Of a stretch of 14,432 bases of DNA, positions 14,049-14,432 are shown piece by piece. The stretch spans positions 1 to 14,432 of the forward strand of contig JBKPDW010000445.1 in the NCBI GenBank assembly GCA_046728115.1. Reading direction: 5' to 3'. This DNA comes from CAVSWN01 sp046728115 (GTDB taxonomy: Bacteria; Acidobacteriota; Vicinamibacteria; Vicinamibacterales; CAVVIG01). The position numbers and the translations under genes are program-made. The notes under the pieces are model-generated. The model saw only the letters and a list, made by a program, of their open reading frames with translations, had not been told where the DNA came from and searched no databases. The first letter of the stretch is position 1. Each line of letters begins with the position of its first letter.

Positions 14049-14432
14049 ATGACTCCTCCCAACTACGTTTATGCCCTGGGACGCATTGAGCCTCGTTTCC
14101 CGCGGCTGGCAGCGGAGAAAGAATTTGCTCACGCCGCAAAGGCCGAGACCCTTGGCCTGACGGACCGGCAGGCGCTCAATCGCGTGCTGTCCCAGCCGCA
14201 AAACCGCTATTTGCTCCGAGAACTGTGCTGGGTGCTGACGATCGAGGGTCTCGAGGCCTACATCCTCCATCCGCGGGACCCGGTGGACTGCGCCCAGTTG
14301 GTCGAAGCCCTCCGAGCAACACCCAGTCCGCTCGACGTGGATGTGGTCATCGGTGTGCTGGGTCCTCGCGCCTCACCCGAAGAGTGCAATGGGCTCATGG
14401 TCCCGATCGTGGTCTTCGACAAGTTGTATACC
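14049..14432 (+). CDS. PatG C-terminal domain-like protein (partial, runs off the right edge)
   Basis: The reading frame is open from an ATG at 14049 to the window end (128 codons, no stop). It begins MTPPNYVYALGRIEPRF and continues with AAEKEFAHAAKAE, LTDRQALNRVLSQPQNRYL, LCWVLTIEGLEAYIL, HPRDPVD and, at the edge, EECNGLMVPIVVFDKLYT. These stretches match, from memory, the domain that follows the subtilisin part in PatG-type cyanobactin maturation proteases, a domain also found as stand-alone proteins. Its biochemical role is not settled. The start at 14049 is preferred to 14037 because GGAAG at 14039-14043 is suitably placed and the conserved part begins there. No protease domain precedes it, so this copy is separate from a peptidase or is fused to something beyond the edge. 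Confidence 0.65.
   Translation, partial: MTPPNYVYALGRIEPRFPRLAAEKEFAHAAKAETLGLTDRQALNRVLSQPQNRYLLRELCWVLTIEGLEAYILHPRDPVDCAQLVEALRATPSPLDVDVVIGVLGPRASPEECNGLMVPIVVFDKLYT

Overview
The window is a high-GC, gene-dense bacterial segment. Secreted protein families typical of Acidobacteriota (a DUF6152 protein, paralogous small exported proteins with a GHWEGDTLV motif, a TonB receptor with an N-terminal carboxypeptidase-regulatory-like domain) suggest an acidobacterium, perhaps of the Vicinamibacteria type. This is an inference from protein family content, not a taxonomic assignment. No rRNA or tRNA gene was seen, and no stretch over 300 bases lacks a gene.

Region 1 (1-193) is the end of an IS481-type insertion sequence whose transposase points out of the window to the left. 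It is followed by a tandem array of 7-base repeats. Region 2 (194-5092, + strand) is a tight operon-like run: an extradiol dioxygenase that fuses a LigB-type catalytic domain to a LigA-type domain (gallate/protocatechuate dioxygenase-like), an aromatic acid:H+ symporter-type MFS carrier, a DctA C4-dicarboxylate carrier, and a 6-phosphogluconate dehydrogenase-like NAD(P) oxidoreductase with a DUF1932-type C-terminus. Together they read as uptake and meta-cleavage of a hydroxylated aromatic acid plus handling of the resulting acids. A palindromic repeat element sits between the MFS and dctA genes and supplies the last residues of the MFS protein.

Region 3 (4878-10228, - strand) converges on region 2. 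It holds a beta-propeller glucose/sorbosone dehydrogenase-like exported protein, a siderophore-type TonB-dependent receptor, and a PepSY transmembrane protein 5 bases downstream of the receptor. The receptor and PepSY pair looks like an iron-chelate uptake and reduction unit. The 3' ends of the PepSY gene and the dehydrogenase gene overlap antisense by 215 bases.

Region 4 (10270-13445, + strand) is a second operon-like run, divergent from region 3: a DUF6282-like metal-dependent hydrolase and three exported small proteins, two of which are paralogues flanking a DUF6152 protein. Region 5 (13454-14432) holds a minus-strand LuxR-type HTH gene that looks N-terminally truncated and, running off the right edge, the start of a plus-strand gene. 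The latter's protein resembles the C-terminal domain of the cyanobactin maturation protease PatG. That edge is the best lead to an undescribed system, but most of it lies outside the window.
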